Positions 49,001-60,019 of a stretch of DNA of 64,000 nt are shown piece after piece. The notes beneath the pieces are model-generated. The model was not told where the DNA came from. It saw nothing but the letters and a program-made list of their open reading frames with translations, and ran no database searches. Within the stretch, counting starts at the first letter, position 1, and each line of letters opens with the position of its first letter. Position numbers and translations under genes: made by a program. Origin of the DNA: Laccaria trichodermophora (lineage: Eukaryota > Basidiomycota > Agaricomycetes > Agaricales > Hydnangiaceae); NCBI GenBank assembly GCA_018417955.1, contig JACTVC010000023.1, forward strand, positions 862,762 to 926,761. Direction: 5' to 3'.

Positions 49001-49490
49001 GCTTTCTGCCCTTGCTCCATATCTTCATAGCACTGTGCTAGCACAGACCAAGCACTCGCTGCGCGCGGTTCAATGTGTATGACTTCTTGCATCAACCGGA
49101 TTGCCTCAGGTAAGTTTCTGTTTACATAAGCTTGATTCCCTCCCAATAAGGGAGCGAACTTGTTGAGAGAGGACTGGCCCCGTCGTTCGGCCTTTCTGTG
49201 GGGGTTTTGGAAAGAAAAAAACAAGCGTAGGCAAGTTCACTCGCCCATTTGCGTTTCCGGCCAATACCAGGGACTTCCCTGAGGTCATCGAGAAACTCGG
49301 CCTCTTTCTCCTCGATGCTGAAATCCCAATCTTTTGTCAATCCGCTGCCGCTCGCGCCGTTGCTTGAAGACGTGTCCCGGAGTCGTATGTTCTGTACTAG
49401 ACGACTGAAATTGCACTGATCAGCAGAATCATGAGTTATAGAGAAACGCGCACTCAAACAATCTCCTTTATGCCAGCGTTCTGGCATATT
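46075..49490 (-). pseudogene. TFIIIC subunit TFC4 (tau131/sfc4) homologue, degenerate
   Basis: Collinear pieces on the minus strand match the TPR-rich TFC4 layout. An acidic lead is at 49400-49230 (EAEFLDDLREVPGIGRKRK). TPR array 1 is at 49140-48790 (IMAAHLRHDADEWDRLARQS). Then come 48720-48300 (TIRRGTRWLQGKAEQ), 48238-47945 (AVLAQDILDYAVLFAEIAD), 47730-47500 (FKGMFPRSHRKKQK), 47140-46690 (QHLFREMKL-like segment, LKWNPLNKRYAP), 46660-46530 (YLLHAYDYSPDDPMICLC) and 46410-46075 (EAAYNL near the end). Stops interrupt the frame, for example TAA at 48634-48636 and a TGA after GKAEQ. A frameshift lies near 49140, and the usual C-terminal tryptophan motif is replaced. TFC4 is essential for Pol III initiation, so an intact copy must exist elsewhere. 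Confidence 0.8.
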
Positions 49491-49697
49491 ATCATGTTCC
49501 TCTGGATCCCTGTCATGACCTTAACAAGGCGGAAGTTGTTGAAGCAATCAACGCAAAGAGGCACTGGTTAGGCTCGCGGTCATAGGCCGCAAGAAGATCA
49601 GCACACTGAAGCAGAAATATATTATTGACTTCAAAAACTGTTGCAATCATACACAGAAGAAACAAGGTGGACGAGCATGATCAATAATGTACGCACT

Positions 49698-50576
49698 TCA
49701 CTCCTCGTCCGAATCCTTCTCAACAAACACATCAAATTCCCGATTCTCCAGCGTCGCAGAAGAAAGATCGTATTGATCTTCGACCTTTTGAATGCCGACC
49801 GAATCTCTAGTAAGCCAAGAGCTAGTCGCCAGAATGTAAATCATCTGCCGGTCGTCATGACCAAGAGGTAGGTTCCGATCCACTTCAAAGTCCTGCCAAG
49901 CATGAAAGAACTGCGCCAAAAGACCGCCTGTAATGACCGTTCCCAAATTCGGATATTCGTAGATAAACAACAGCAGAAAAGTCATCGAGTATTGCGTTCC
50001 GCTCTCGGCAAAGTGGGCGAAGCAATATATGCCTTTGGATGGCTCGAGGTAGCCAGTTTCGAAGATGACGAACTCTAGATGGTGGGGAAAGCGGAGGAAC
50101 GTGGCTCCGGCTGCTACGCACCAGGGTAGGAAGAAAAGTACACGGATTGCAGACATGGCGACAGCGTGGAAAACGAAATCGGGGTATCTAGGTTCGTGGT
50201 CATCGGTCAGAACGGAGGAAGGGGTTACTTTGGGATCGATGTTAGGCTCTCTCCAATTGCTGCGATACCTGTGCGATATCCGCGCCTTTGCCTACATAGT
50301 AGTACAGCCTTCAGATCAAAGTACGAGCTCACCGCTAAGCCGTTCATATCTCTCGCAAGAGCCTCGTGTATGCCCTGATAGACATTGATCTTGATCCACA
50401 GGCGTCGTCAAAGCCGAGGTAAACGACGAATCGTCGGTCGCCTCTGAGTTGTTTCGCTCCATTTCCTTCAGCTGGATCAGACGGTTCTACAACACGATGG
50501 AGTGAACGATCGCGTAGCTGGGCGAAATGGCGCTTACCTACTGTATTGTATCAACGCTGTTCGTTGTCGTTGCCAT
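49698..50576 (-). CDS. Multi-pass membrane protein of unknown function, 5' part uncertain
   Basis: The solid part is exon 49698-50291 (198 codons with stop), joined by a 41-base intron (50292-50332) to an exon starting near 50486. Seen: NIDPKVTPSS, RYPDFVFHAVAMSAIRVLFF, hydrophobic segments LFFLPWCVAAGATF and SMTFLLLFIY, GTVITGGLLAQFFHAWQDFE, then an acidic tail (FVEKDSDEE). In the upstream exon two frames are each half-right: NRLIQLKEMERNNSEATDD, then WIKINVYQGIHEALARD one frame over. So either an intron is missed or one indel is present. The ATG at 50574-50576 (MATTTNSVDTIQ) is followed by TAG unless spliced. Confidence 0.5.
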
Positions 50577-50931
50577 TGCCAGCGGAGATGATGAGGGTAA
50601 GAGAGAAGAGCTGTCACGGCTTTGTCAGTGTCATGTGAGACGTGACGCCACGGTGAAAATCAACTCCAATCAGGCCGAGTCACAGTGACTATGGTCGATT
50701 TGCTTGGCATGTGTGAGCATCAATCGAGTTGGATATATTTCAGGCGATTTGCAAGGCTGACCCACACTAAAAACTGCACTGTGTACATGGCTTACATCGT
50801 GTAATATCGAATTGGACCGAACTCAAATCTATTTGTATAGAATTCTGTCGATAAAATGACACCTAGGCAATCAGATCTACCTCGGAATAACCCGAGTCAT
50901 TTTTGACTGGGCATGACGTGAAGAGTTACTT

Positions 50932-51885
50932 ACTTTGGGAAATGTTTTTTTTTTTTTTTTTTTTGTTTTCTAGAGATTTACGTGCAACAAGTAGACTAGT
51001 ACTAAGACGCACGGGAAGCTTAAGTCTTCCCTTGGGTGTAATTAGGTCTGATAGGTCTCCACCTACGTGGGTATTACTGTCCGATGTGTAGCTGTATGGT
51101 AAAGGAATTGTGAAAGTTTGGGTATAGAGGCCGTGAATTCGGGGGTCTTGGTCTGGTGCGTCGTTATGACGCTAGGGTAAGGGCGGGCGCTGATGCACTC
51201 GCGTGGGTTTGTCTGTGGGTACAGGTTGCATGGGCGTGTTACGTTTCGGCGTCGGAGTCGTCGTCCTCCGAGTCTTCGTCTGGTGGCTCAGGTTCGTCGC
51301 AGAACGTGGGCAGATCCTTGGGCATGTGCTTCTCCCCCGAGAATGTGAATGCACCGGAGTCTCGAATGAAGTCGGCAAGTGCGGCTATCCCCTTGGGGGT
51401 CCCCAGCAGCTCTGGGAGTGCCAGTTCACGGTACTGTTCTCGTAGTTTGTCACGATGTCCTTCGTAGCGCGTGCACTCCCTGATAATGTGTTCTCGGGTT
51501 TGGAGTTCTACCCCACACTCGCAGCTGGTGCTCTTCTCTGGGAAGAACTGCTTGCGGAATTCCCCGGTGTATGCGTGTCCAGTGCGGCATTGGACTAGTC
51601 GTCCGAAGACTTCGCGTTGGTCCTTTAGCTCAACAAAGTGTTTGGTGGGGTTGAGGGAAGGGGGAATCCTATTAGATATCGCGTATCTCCCTTTCCGAGG
51701 TGCCTTCTGCCAGTCTCTGATCCAGGCTGATTGGGTGGATGCCTTGGCTCGACGCAGGGCGAACGCCCGTGAGGTGCTGATTGGCGCATTCCATGCCATC
51801 TGTGTGGCTTCCTTCGCCAGTTCGTCTGCCCTGTCGTTTCCCGCTATCTTGCAGTGGCTAGGGCACCATGACTTTGGGAAATGTT
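50932..51885 (-). mobile_element. 5'-truncated LINE (non-LTR retrotransposon)
   Basis: The element reads on the minus strand. A 20-base T run at 50945-50964 is its poly(A) tail. A 13-15 base target-site duplication ACTTTGGGAAATGTT lies at 50932-50946 and again at 51871-51885. The body keeps only the RNase H and C-terminal region, so it was cut short during target-primed reverse transcription, the usual fate of LINEs. The clean duplication and uninterrupted frame suggest a recent insertion. Confidence 0.85.
51239..51870 (-). pseudogene. LINE RNase H and cysteine-rich C-terminus fragment
   Basis: The open frame contains WCPSHCKIAGNDRADELAKE (C-terminal half of an RNase H fold with its last aspartates). 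It is followed by GHAYTGEFRKQFFPEKSTSC, ECGVELQTREHIIRECTRYE and an acidic end DEDSEDDDSDAET. The C..C...H....C pattern is typical of the C-terminus of fungal LINE ORF2. The reverse transcriptase is missing, so the fragment is inactive. Confidence 0.8.
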
Positions 51886-52207
51886 GTCCTTGCAGGAAAA
51901 TCTTCGATTGTGCCATAGGTCTTCTTCAAATATTTCTAGTACTGCCTACACAGCTAGGAGCGCCACAGGCGCTCGAAAAAACTTTAGACTACGCGAAAAC
52001 GACTTCAAAAACCCAAGGTGATGGGTGACATCACGGTAGGTTGTAATCCGACATGCATCACATCACATTAGTGACGAATAATCGAAATAGGTCACGCCGA
52101 TTAGGCAGTTGGTCCGAGGTCGTGAATAACTCAAGCTTTCGCATAGATGTCAGCCTCCATCTACACTCTTTGTTCTGCTTCTACCACTGTCGCCTTTGCT
52201 ACAAGCG
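51886..52207. other. Upstream region of the single-exon gene
   Basis: Holds a small upstream open frame (ATG 52149, MSASIYTLCSASTTVAFATS) that overlaps the start of the next gene in another frame. It could lower translation of that gene. No other feature. Confidence 0.35.
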
Positions 52208-53005
52208 ATGACATCGATGACCGTTGACGCTGATCTTCAAAGAGTCCGTGACTCTTATGACTCCACCTGGGCGGACATGCCCTTCACGAACATCCTCAAC
52301 CTCAAAGCACTACTATTCCAGGCTGGCATGGGCTCTAGGGGCATCTTATCATTCCTCGATGGAAATTCGCCCCTTTCTCATTCAGAACGCTTCTTGACCA
52401 CTGCGAAGGACGGTTTGTACCTGAACGAGGAAGGAGGAACTTGCGAACCATTCGCGGTCATCACCGGGGAGAAGCTGGACAAAAACGAATGGAGGATGCA
52501 ATACGTACACACTGGTAGCCATGGAGGGATGGTTGTTTGGAGAGCTCAATCGCCAACGAGGCGCTATTTGATTGATTCCTCGCTTCGTTCAGCGTTGGAG
52601 ATACCTCTCTTAGCTGGTTTCCTATGGAGCTCTGGGCACCACCACGTATATTCAACCTACCTGGTCCGACCCCAATCGGCCACTCACTCTTCACCCGTCC
52701 TGCACTTCTCAGATTCGAGGATATATTACACGGAGAAAGGCAGTAGAACCGCCAAAGAATTCTCAATCGTCACCAGACGTGAAATACTTCGTAGGTCAAT
52801 AGATACGCTTGTCGGAAATCCGCATCCTGTGTTGCTTGTCCGGGATCGAGTCCGTAACACCAATCGGTTTGCGGTCTTCATTCGTTTCGATATGATGACT
52901 CGGGCGGTCAAGTTTGCTGGATCCGGGGTAAACGCTCTCTTTTCCCTAACCAGCGGAGATGGACCTGACTGGGAAGAATTCTCTGATTTTCAACGTCTCC
53001 TGTAG
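52208..53005 (+). CDS. Unknown protein, single exon
   Basis: A 265-residue open frame from ATG 52208 (MTSMTVDADLQRVRDSYDST) to TAG, without introns, which is unusual in this window. Seen: FLDGNSPLSHSERFL, GLYLNEEGGTCEPFAVITG, GMVVWRAQSPTRRYLID, REILRRSIDTLVGNPHPVLL. No membrane segment or signal peptide. I do not recognise a family. Even codon use and length make it likely real. Confidence 0.6.
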   Translation: MTSMTVDADLQRVRDSYDSTWADMPFTNILNLKALLFQAGMGSRGILSFLDGNSPLSHSERFLTTAKDGLYLNEEGGTCEPFAVITGEKLDKNEWRMQYVHTGSHGGMVVWRAQSPTRRYLIDSSLRSALEIPLLAGFLWSSGHHHVYSTYLVRPQSATHSSPVLHFSDSRIYYTEKGSRTAKEFSIVTRREILRRSIDTLVGNPHPVLLVRDRVRNTNRFAVFIRFDMMTRAVKFAGSGVNALFSLTSGDGPDWEEFSDFQRLL

Positions 53006-53365
53006 CACTACCACCGACGATACCCTCGGCAGCTCTCCCACGGCCTTTTTCGGCGATTTACGCACATCGTGCTGACAAGATTACTCTTGGAAGCGGGGGG
53101 CACATACGCTGACCTACCAAGTGACACACTTCGTAGTCTTCTCTCTTCTGAAATCAGAAAAATATCAGATATTTGAATGCAGTGGTACCGTGGTACGACT
53201 TCAATTCAACCTTGAATATGTTTCCTTATACTGAATCTTATGTTTCAGCCTTCCGGGAGTTGATGCGGAAAGACTTCCTTTTCTATTTTTATATTCAGTA
53301 GTTACTAAAGTTTGTGTACATGCCAATGTTGGCACTGGCAGCGGTCCAGTCTAAATAGATAGAGG
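53006..53365. other. Intergenic stretch
   Basis: No gene or repeat recognised before block Z copy 2 begins. Confidence 0.4.
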
Positions 53366-55150
53366 AGACGGTTCAAGCACTTCGCTCCAACGCGTCACGA
53401 AGGTTTCTTCCAACTTCATGATTACCACGACGTAGTGGGATCGTTGTGGGTCATTTCCGAGTCTCTTTGAGCAGCCTATAATTATCTAGGGTGAAACTAC
53501 TTCCCTCTAAGCGCATCCCAACCGCAACTTTTCTCGTAGTCTGTAAATCTGCCGCCGATTATCATCATACATCTTCTCGTTGTGAGGCCCTCCGATGTAT
53601 CTGTAACATCCCTAAACAAAGCGACCTTAATGCAATTGATGAACAGCCATTCGCCGATATTACGACGAGCACAATTTTTAACGTATCAACAGCGAATCAA
53701 ATAAGAAAGCATGTGCACAGAAGGGACGATATGAAGAGGCGCGCCAGGCGATGCATTCAAATAATAAACAGAAGAAAAAAAAAGAGCAGCATTCGAGGGT
53801 ATGTCGCGGTACTGAAACTGGTAAAAGCTGAGCGCTGAAGTGTGGTATAAATCTAGAAATGCGGGAATGAAATGATGTGATCCGCGAGCGGGAGAAGGGA
53901 ATACGTGAGATTGAAGGCGGCAGTGCGTGAGAGGGGGAAAAGAAGAAACAGGTGCATCAAGCAGGGCAGAGTTTAGACTGAGAACGCAGTTCTTGGTCGG
54001 TGAGCACGGGTAACGAGTGGGTCAAGCAACAACCGTCTACTCGATATCATCGAGAGACAAGCCCCTAGCGGCAAGCTCGCGCTCGTACAGCTCAATTTGT
54101 GCGTTTCGCAAGTGGCAGAACTCATCGCAGTGAACGGGAGTGATGTCGTCGACGGTGGTGGTGTTGTCAGCTGCTGCGAGGTCGCGGGCAATGGCGCGGT
54201 GAGAGCGTTTATCAGGGGCGGAGCTGTACCCATACCTATGTATATGCGCGTCAGAATAGGGTTAGAAGAGAGGAGAAAGGGAAAAACGTACCAAAAGCCC
54301 ATGTCGGAGAGCGCACCTCCGGTTTTGATGAGGGCGTTCATGCCGGTGGCAAAGCTATCAGGGGGGTTGCTCGAAGAGAAGCATCCTATCGGAAGAAGCC
54401 ATCAGCTGCGCAAAGAAAGAAGCGTCAAATGTTCTCACCGAACCAGACAGCGCGCTCCACGTACGATTGGGAATCGAGCCATGACATGGCGTTCATCATG
54501 AACGACTTGACTTGCGCCTGCGAAGGGTACGACCCGCTCGTAATTCCCATCTCGGTGACCCAGATCGGCTTGTTGAACTGGGACCGCACAGATTGCACGT
54601 ATTTCTTGAAGCCCGCAAGGTCGTTCCACGATCCATACCTACCACAAGATCAACACCTCGTCTTGAACAAAAGTACCAGATCACTCACCAATGAATGCAA
54701 ATAAAGTCTACCCTCCCACCCCGATTCTTAACTCCATTCAAAAACGTCTGCATCCAATCCAGCTTCCACACGATAGCCGGACTACCCAACGACACGCCCT
54801 TATTCCCCCACGGTTGGATTTGCTCCATGTACAACTGCGCAGCGTAATTGGGGTCCATGTTCGACTGACTGCTAATATCCGGCTCGTTGAACGCCATAAG
54901 GTGCTGCGGCTTCTTCGCATTCATCTCTGACACGCGCGAGTTCCACTGTGACCATTTGGCGGGGCCCCAGAATTGAGGAACGTATTCTTTGGAGGAGAGT
55001 TGTGAGATGGGGCCGTCTTGCCAGTCTGTTGTGAAGAGGGTCAGCGAGGGGATCAGGATAAAATAGAGGAAGGACTGACGGTGGTACCACTGGATTTTGG
55101 GTTTCGACCCAATTTCGGTCGCCCAACGATTGTCGGTTGCCCAAGCGAGG
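53366..55150 (-). repeat. Block Z, copy 2
   Basis: Aligns with 42405-44200. The 670 bases downstream of the GH128 stop codon are conserved along with the gene. Unlike copy 1 it is not preceded by block X. Confidence 0.8.
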
Positions 55151-55224
55151 CCCCGCATGGCGGCTTGGGCGGGAGCGAAGAATGATAAAGCGAGAACGCC
55201 AGCGGCGGCGGTGACGTGAACCAT
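54037..55224 (-). CDS. Secreted GH128 endo-beta-1,3-glucanase (Asl1-like)
   Basis: Exons 55080-55224, 54689-55025, 54439-54638, 54292-54385, 54037-54235; 324 aa, all phases consistent. A signal peptide covers about residues 1-21 (MVHVTAAAGVLALSFFAPAQA). GLAWATDNRWA, FWGPAKWSQWN, AFNEPD (Glu96, acid/base) and PIWVTEIGITSG (Glu190, nucleophile) are the GH128 hallmarks, together with CIHWYGSW. The enzyme would act outside the cell on beta-1,3-glucan, for wall remodelling or feeding. After ALSDMGFWY an extra 60-residue, charged C-terminal piece (DKRSHRAIARDLAAADN, then LSLDDIE) is encoded by the last exon and is also kept in copy 1. Confidence 0.88.
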
Positions 55225-56464
55225 TGTCTTAATGAAAATTCTACTGTACGATAAAAGACTGTGGTGAGGAAAAGAGAGTGTGTGATTGCAGCGGAGGGAA
55301 CAGGAGAGGGGAGCAGTTGGAAGGGAAAGAAGGCGACTGCATGGTTCTTTTTGATGAAATGGACAAATCCGGATTGATGTCGGTTCAACCCATGTACCTT
55401 GTCGTGGCAGTGCCTAACGACGACGATGATACTGCCGATATCGATGGCCGCAGTGAACGTGCCAAGGTCGCTGCGCAACGCGGGTGCATTCGTGGGCTCT
55501 AGCTGGGTCGGTAAGTATGACTGAGAGCAAAGAGCGCGCAATGACGTCTTTACACCTGGAATTTAACGCCGATATCTCCGGCGTTCAACTTTCCCTGATT
55601 ACATCGAGATTACAAGTTCGAGAAACTTGAACATTTCATAGGTTATATCGGCAACCGAGAAACGGAAGGCATATCTCCATCACTACGTCAGACTATATGT
55701 CTTGGCCCCGCTGACCCAGCCATATTCAAATCCAAGGCCATCACTTTCAATATATAAGTATAGATGCGAAGCGCTCAGCTTTGGAAGCGTCAATGATTGC
55801 CACCCACTTCGTCCAAGGAAAGATCCCTCCGCAAGACGCGGAATTTGGAGTCGCGGGAACAGGTCGTAACCATGAAGGTCCCTCAGATTCCGGAAAAACT
55901 CCCGCCCCCGCGTAAAACAACCGGTACGCAGTCGTCCTTGGCATTCTATCGAAGAATTCAGTGATGCAAAATTAGTACATGCTGAGGAAAAAGAAATGGT
56001 GATAAATCTGCAGGAATAAGAAACGTAAACCTCGCCTGCGTTGCGGTTTTTTTGGGAAAACACGGTGTATAGAGCCCGACTCAGTTACTCAAAATTCACA
56101 GCGTAGTGTTCCTGGTTTTTGTTGGTGCTCCATGTTCATGCCTACCCACTAGATTTTAACGCCGTGCAGCGGGCTTCACTAGCCGTGCCTCATTTTCTTG
56201 ATTAAGTCACGTTGTTGGACTTGCGAAAACCAAAGCATTGCCGTCCGTATTCATCTAATCTCTATGGGCGCCAGTGCTCGAGTAACCCAGGGTCAAGTTG
56301 AAGGACTTTATATATAAGAGGCGCAAATCACAGAAAGACGATCTTAAATATATATATGCATGTAGGCTTAGTGCACCTTCATAAATATCGTTATGCCCTA
56401 TCAAGTATTAACAGAAATCCCTGATGTCAAGAATTCGGGCAACCAAGTGCCACAATCCGGAAGT
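55225..56464. other. Intergenic stretch with short frames
   Basis: The minus frames 55683-56063 and 55747-55944 overlap in different frames; PATPNSAS and FPWTKWVAII look protein-like but match nothing I know. A plus frame 55278-55502 is unsupported. ATATATATAT occurs near 56347. Confidence 0.3.
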
Positions 56465-57838
56465 TTAATCCCAAATAAACTTACGCAAGTGATCTTCAAA
56501 CCACTGTCTGTCTGCAGCCGACAATTCAGTGCCGTAACCATGGACGACGACGGACTCAAGCCCGGGTTCGTCAACTTCGTTATCCATCCAATCCGGGTCG
56601 GCATAGTCAATGAAAGAATTGCGTAGCTCAACCATACGCTTCAGAGCTTGAATGGAGAAATTCGAGCACCCAGTCAAGATGATGTTCTGGAATGTTTCAA
56701 CACTTGATACGTATGGAGCATTTTCGTCAACTGCCCCCAGCGTTTTAAGGACAGCATTGTTGAACCCTGGGCAATTCGTGAAAGATACTGTGTGGGAATT
56801 CCACCGTCGTAAAAGAGAATGGAGACGTTCATTGCCACGAACCCCCTCCAGATTAAGAGTATTACAGGTTAATGGGAAGACGAGCCGCCCATCTAGGCGG
56901 CAATTCTTGACTGAAAGAGAGTTCAGCTCGCGGTTGTGAAAGAAGTTGATACACAGCCGATTGGAAAGATTTTCAAGCTCTAGGTCCCTTACGTATAATG
57001 AAGATGGAGTTGGAGGATGGTTTGGATCGAAATTGAAATCGACGTCTAAAAACTTGAGGAACGTGAAAGAAAATTTGTGAAGGAACTCTCCAACGTCATT
57101 GAGGTCCAATTGATGCACATCGCCGGGGAAGTGTGAGACGGTCAAATGATGGAGCCCACCAATGTCGTTCGTCCATTCGGGTCTCTCCTGGCAAATGTAG
57201 CGAAAATTTTCTCCGTCTACGGTCATGGATCTCAAGCGAGGGCAAGAGAATTTTTCCGGGGGGGAAGAATTAGGCATCACAGATAAATTGTTGGAGAGAT
57301 TGTCAAGCATGTCGTGTTTTCGGTGAGGCCCATCGTAGTGGTCACACTGCAATTTGAGATCTTGGAGATGAGGCATACGCCGAACGAAGTGCTCTTTGAT
57401 CGACGGTAATGAGGAGCTGGAATGAACGTCGATGGAGAGATACCAAATTCTCTGAAAGTGGGGTATGGCGTGCGCGAGCATCATCTGAACCTGGATGCCC
57501 TCCAAATCATGGGCTGAGGCAGTATTACATCGAGCGAAGACAAGGTAAAGCGGGAGATCCTGCGATAACTGGATTTGATATCCAGTTTTCCTCCAATAGT
57601 CGGGAATGTCAACGAAACCAACGACAACTTTCCATAGTTCTGGGATGGACATGACGATGGCGCTCCACAGGGGACACACAGAACAAAGAGTGCGACGAAT
57701 GTAATAGGTACTCCAAAAAGATTCGAAATACCCAGGAGCGGTTAAGCGGAAGATAATTGAAAGGAGTTCGGCGGGGAGGTGGTTGATGGATGGTGCCTGA
57801 TCATTGCGGGGACTTGATGGGGAATGCGTCGCGGGCAT
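56465..57838 (-). CDS. F-box/LRR-like protein, single exon
   Basis: 457 aa from the first in-frame ATG (57836-57838, MPATHSPSSPRN). An F-box lies at about residues 16-60 (INHLPAELLSIIFRLTAP, then CSVCPLWSAIVMSIPELWK), typical of agaric F-box proteins. The rest has leucine-rich stretches spaced like LRRs (LQDLKLQCD, LHHLTVSHF, LNSLSVKNC, LNLEGV). Likely an SCF ubiquitin-ligase adaptor. A GTAAGT lies seven codons before the stop, so a further exon is possible. It is unrelated in detail to the tandem F-box pair at 5.7-9.4 kb. Confidence 0.8.
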   Translation of the reverse strand: MPATHSPSSPRNDQAPSINHLPAELLSIIFRLTAPGYFESFWSTYYIRRTLCSVCPLWSAIVMSIPELWKVVVGFVDIPDYWRKTGYQIQLSQDLPLYLVFARCNTASAHDLEGIQVQMMLAHAIPHFQRIWYLSIDVHSSSSLPSIKEHFVRRMPHLQDLKLQCDHYDGPHRKHDMLDNLSNNLSVMPNSSPPEKFSCPRLRSMTVDGENFRYICQERPEWTNDIGGLHHLTVSHFPGDVHQLDLNDVGEFLHKFSFTFLKFLDVDFNFDPNHPPTPSSLYVRDLELENLSNRLCINFFHNRELNSLSVKNCRLDGRLVFPLTCNTLNLEGVRGNERLHSLLRRWNSHTVSFTNCPGFNNAVLKTLGAVDENAPYVSSVETFQNIILTGCSNFSIQALKRMVELRNSFIDYADPDWMDNEVDEPGLESVVVHGYGTELSAADRQWFEDHLRKFIWD

Positions 57839-58680
57839 ATGGATGTTCAAGCCCAGTGAAAATGAAGGAAAACCAAACCGAACCACGCTGAGCTAATTAT
57901 AAACAACCAAACGTCATCGATCTAAATCGAGCTGGACCCTTTGAGCCTTTCTCAACACGATCAAACGAAATCCATCCCTACTGAATGCCTCTGCAACTGC
58001 AGTCTAACCTCCTGCTGCGTCGGTTATCTTGCATTTTGAAAAATCTGTCTGGCCAATTTGCTTCGTTCTGAGAACCGACTCCCCAACCCCACGTCGAAAC
58101 AGTGCACGTGCACTTCTGCACGTTTCTGGACTCCTTCTCACTCGCAGCCCACCCCCTTGCCCTCACGCTACCACCATGCTCTGACCCCGCAATGTCTTCA
58201 CTTGGCCCCTCTAGTCCCCTCTGTTCAACTGGCTCTCGCAGCGCTCTGGACCTCACAATCACGACTATCGTTAGGCCACCCTAGTTCAGAGGCAGAAAAA
58301 CGGAGCGTGTCAATGCTGGTTTTTTGGGGGGAGTAACTGTGCTGTGAGGTGTGTGAGTCCTCCATTTACCTCCGTGAACAACTCAAACTGAGTATATGCT
58401 TTCCCGTTCAATTACAGATGTGTCTCAACCTTATTGGTTCTCATCTGCCGCCAAGGCTTGCCTCGATTCGTGTTTCCTTGGCGCGCCGGCGCATACATAC
58501 ATCACAATTTTCGGAGTCGTCGTTTGGGGTGTTAAACTGGATGTCGTGCGGAACAATCCTCCTCCCCGGAAGCGGCATTGGCCCACTTGGCACTAACGAA
58601 TGCACCTCTCTCTGGCTTGGATCGTCGCTCCGACTGTGTGAGTATCAATAACCTGCTCGATTATTTCATACACTGACTAT
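57839..58680. other. Intergenic stretch
   Basis: No supported gene. A plus frame near 58396 (ACLDSCFLGAPAHTYITIF) is open, but I find no start or splice context for it. Confidence 0.35.
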
Positions 58681-59403
58681 ATGCGTCGAAATCTCACCCG
58701 AGGGCCTCGCCTCGCACCGCCTGCAGTCGATGTGGGGACAAATGAATGTGGAGGGGAGATGACTGGTGCTACACAATCGGAAAAGGGTGCTACCGTTACT
58801 CAGGTGTATATGTATCTTTCTCATGGGACGTCTTCTCCCACATTTTCTCACATACGTCGCTAGGAATCCTGTGACGAAAGCACAAACCCCAACTGATTTC
58901 ATCAGTGGTCAGTTCCTCGTAAGTTATATGGTTTATCAACGAACGCGTATCATATGCGTGTCCTTTTTTCATGTAGATCGAGGCGTTAAACGCCTCAAAG
59001 TTCAACGCCGTGGCTCTCACGAAGATGAAGTCCCTCAGAAATCATATTCTGCGAAGCGGCATCGGGGAACGGTCTCGAAAAATGGTATGTCTATCAAATT
59101 GCTGCGAGCTTACCCGAATTCTGTTTTCAGCGCTCGGCCTGGTTGTTTCGAGAAAAATACGAAGTCCGACGCAACAAAGTCTCGCTATTTCGTTCCACTT
59201 GTCGTTTTTACTAACCCTTGCTCTTAAAAATTCTTTACCTCGAAGGTAGCGATTCGATGGCTGTAGGAGCTGACAAACTAACCGCTTTTTTACGAATTAA
59301 CTGCTTGCACATTGTGCGCTTTGAGGTAAGTCATCGCCCCTTCTCCGCGTCAATTTCTGAGCCATTGCAGATCCCGGCTTCACAAATTTACACGCTCAAA
59401 TGA
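58681..59403 (+). other. Candidate spliced gene, unrecognised
   Basis: The frame from ATG 58681 (MRRNLTRGPRLAPPAVDVG) could splice at GTGTAT (about 58804). A later exon reads EALNASKFNAVALTKMKSLR to a GTATGT donor (about 59083) with acceptor TTTTCAG (about 59131). A final piece reads IPASQIYTLK to TGA at 59401-59403. The splice signals are good, but the order of the middle exons is uncertain. No family recognised. Confidence 0.3.
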
Positions 59404-60019
59404 TCCCAACGGCGTGCTCTGGTGAGATACTTTCTCGATCAGTTTTGTCTCTTTTGATATAGTGGCCAAGATATATTTCGTTTAGTTACTTCGCTTGCGT
59501 TTTTCGCATTCGGTAGAATTGCCCGGCCTCTGAGTTTTGCGCCCTTCTGGTTTTCCGGAACTACAACATCGAGCAAGCTGTACTATAGTGAGTTGTGTTT
59601 TTTTGCTCTTTACTTATTTTCTGAACTAGGCATAGTGATTCATTCGCTCAGAACTGTTTCGATGAAACTTTGCTGGTGAGCCGTACTTTGTCATTTTTAG
59701 TCTTTTCTTGACTTAGCGCAGGTACCAAAGGCTTGAAGCGGTTTTTTTCTACGTCGATTTTGCTCGATTCCACTCGATATGTGGGCGCGCTGGATTTCTG
59801 TCTCGATCGATGTGCTTCGATTGCCCTGTCTACCTGCGACTTGCTCTGGTTAGATTTCGGTTAGATTAGATTAGATTGATATATGGATTTCCTTAGATAG
59901 CTCTAGCTATGGCTGGGTTTGAAATCTAGCCTCGTAAAAGTCTCTATCGTCGAGCCGAATCTAATTGTTTAGATTTGGCTCAACCTGGTTCGGCCCCCTT
60001 AGCCCTCATTTTCACTGGG
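59404..60019. other. T-rich intergenic stretch
   Basis: Contains TTAGATTAGATTAGATTGA near 59861-59880, a short tandem run of a TTAGA unit, and TAGCTCTAGCTA near 59898. No gene seen. Confidence 0.4.
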
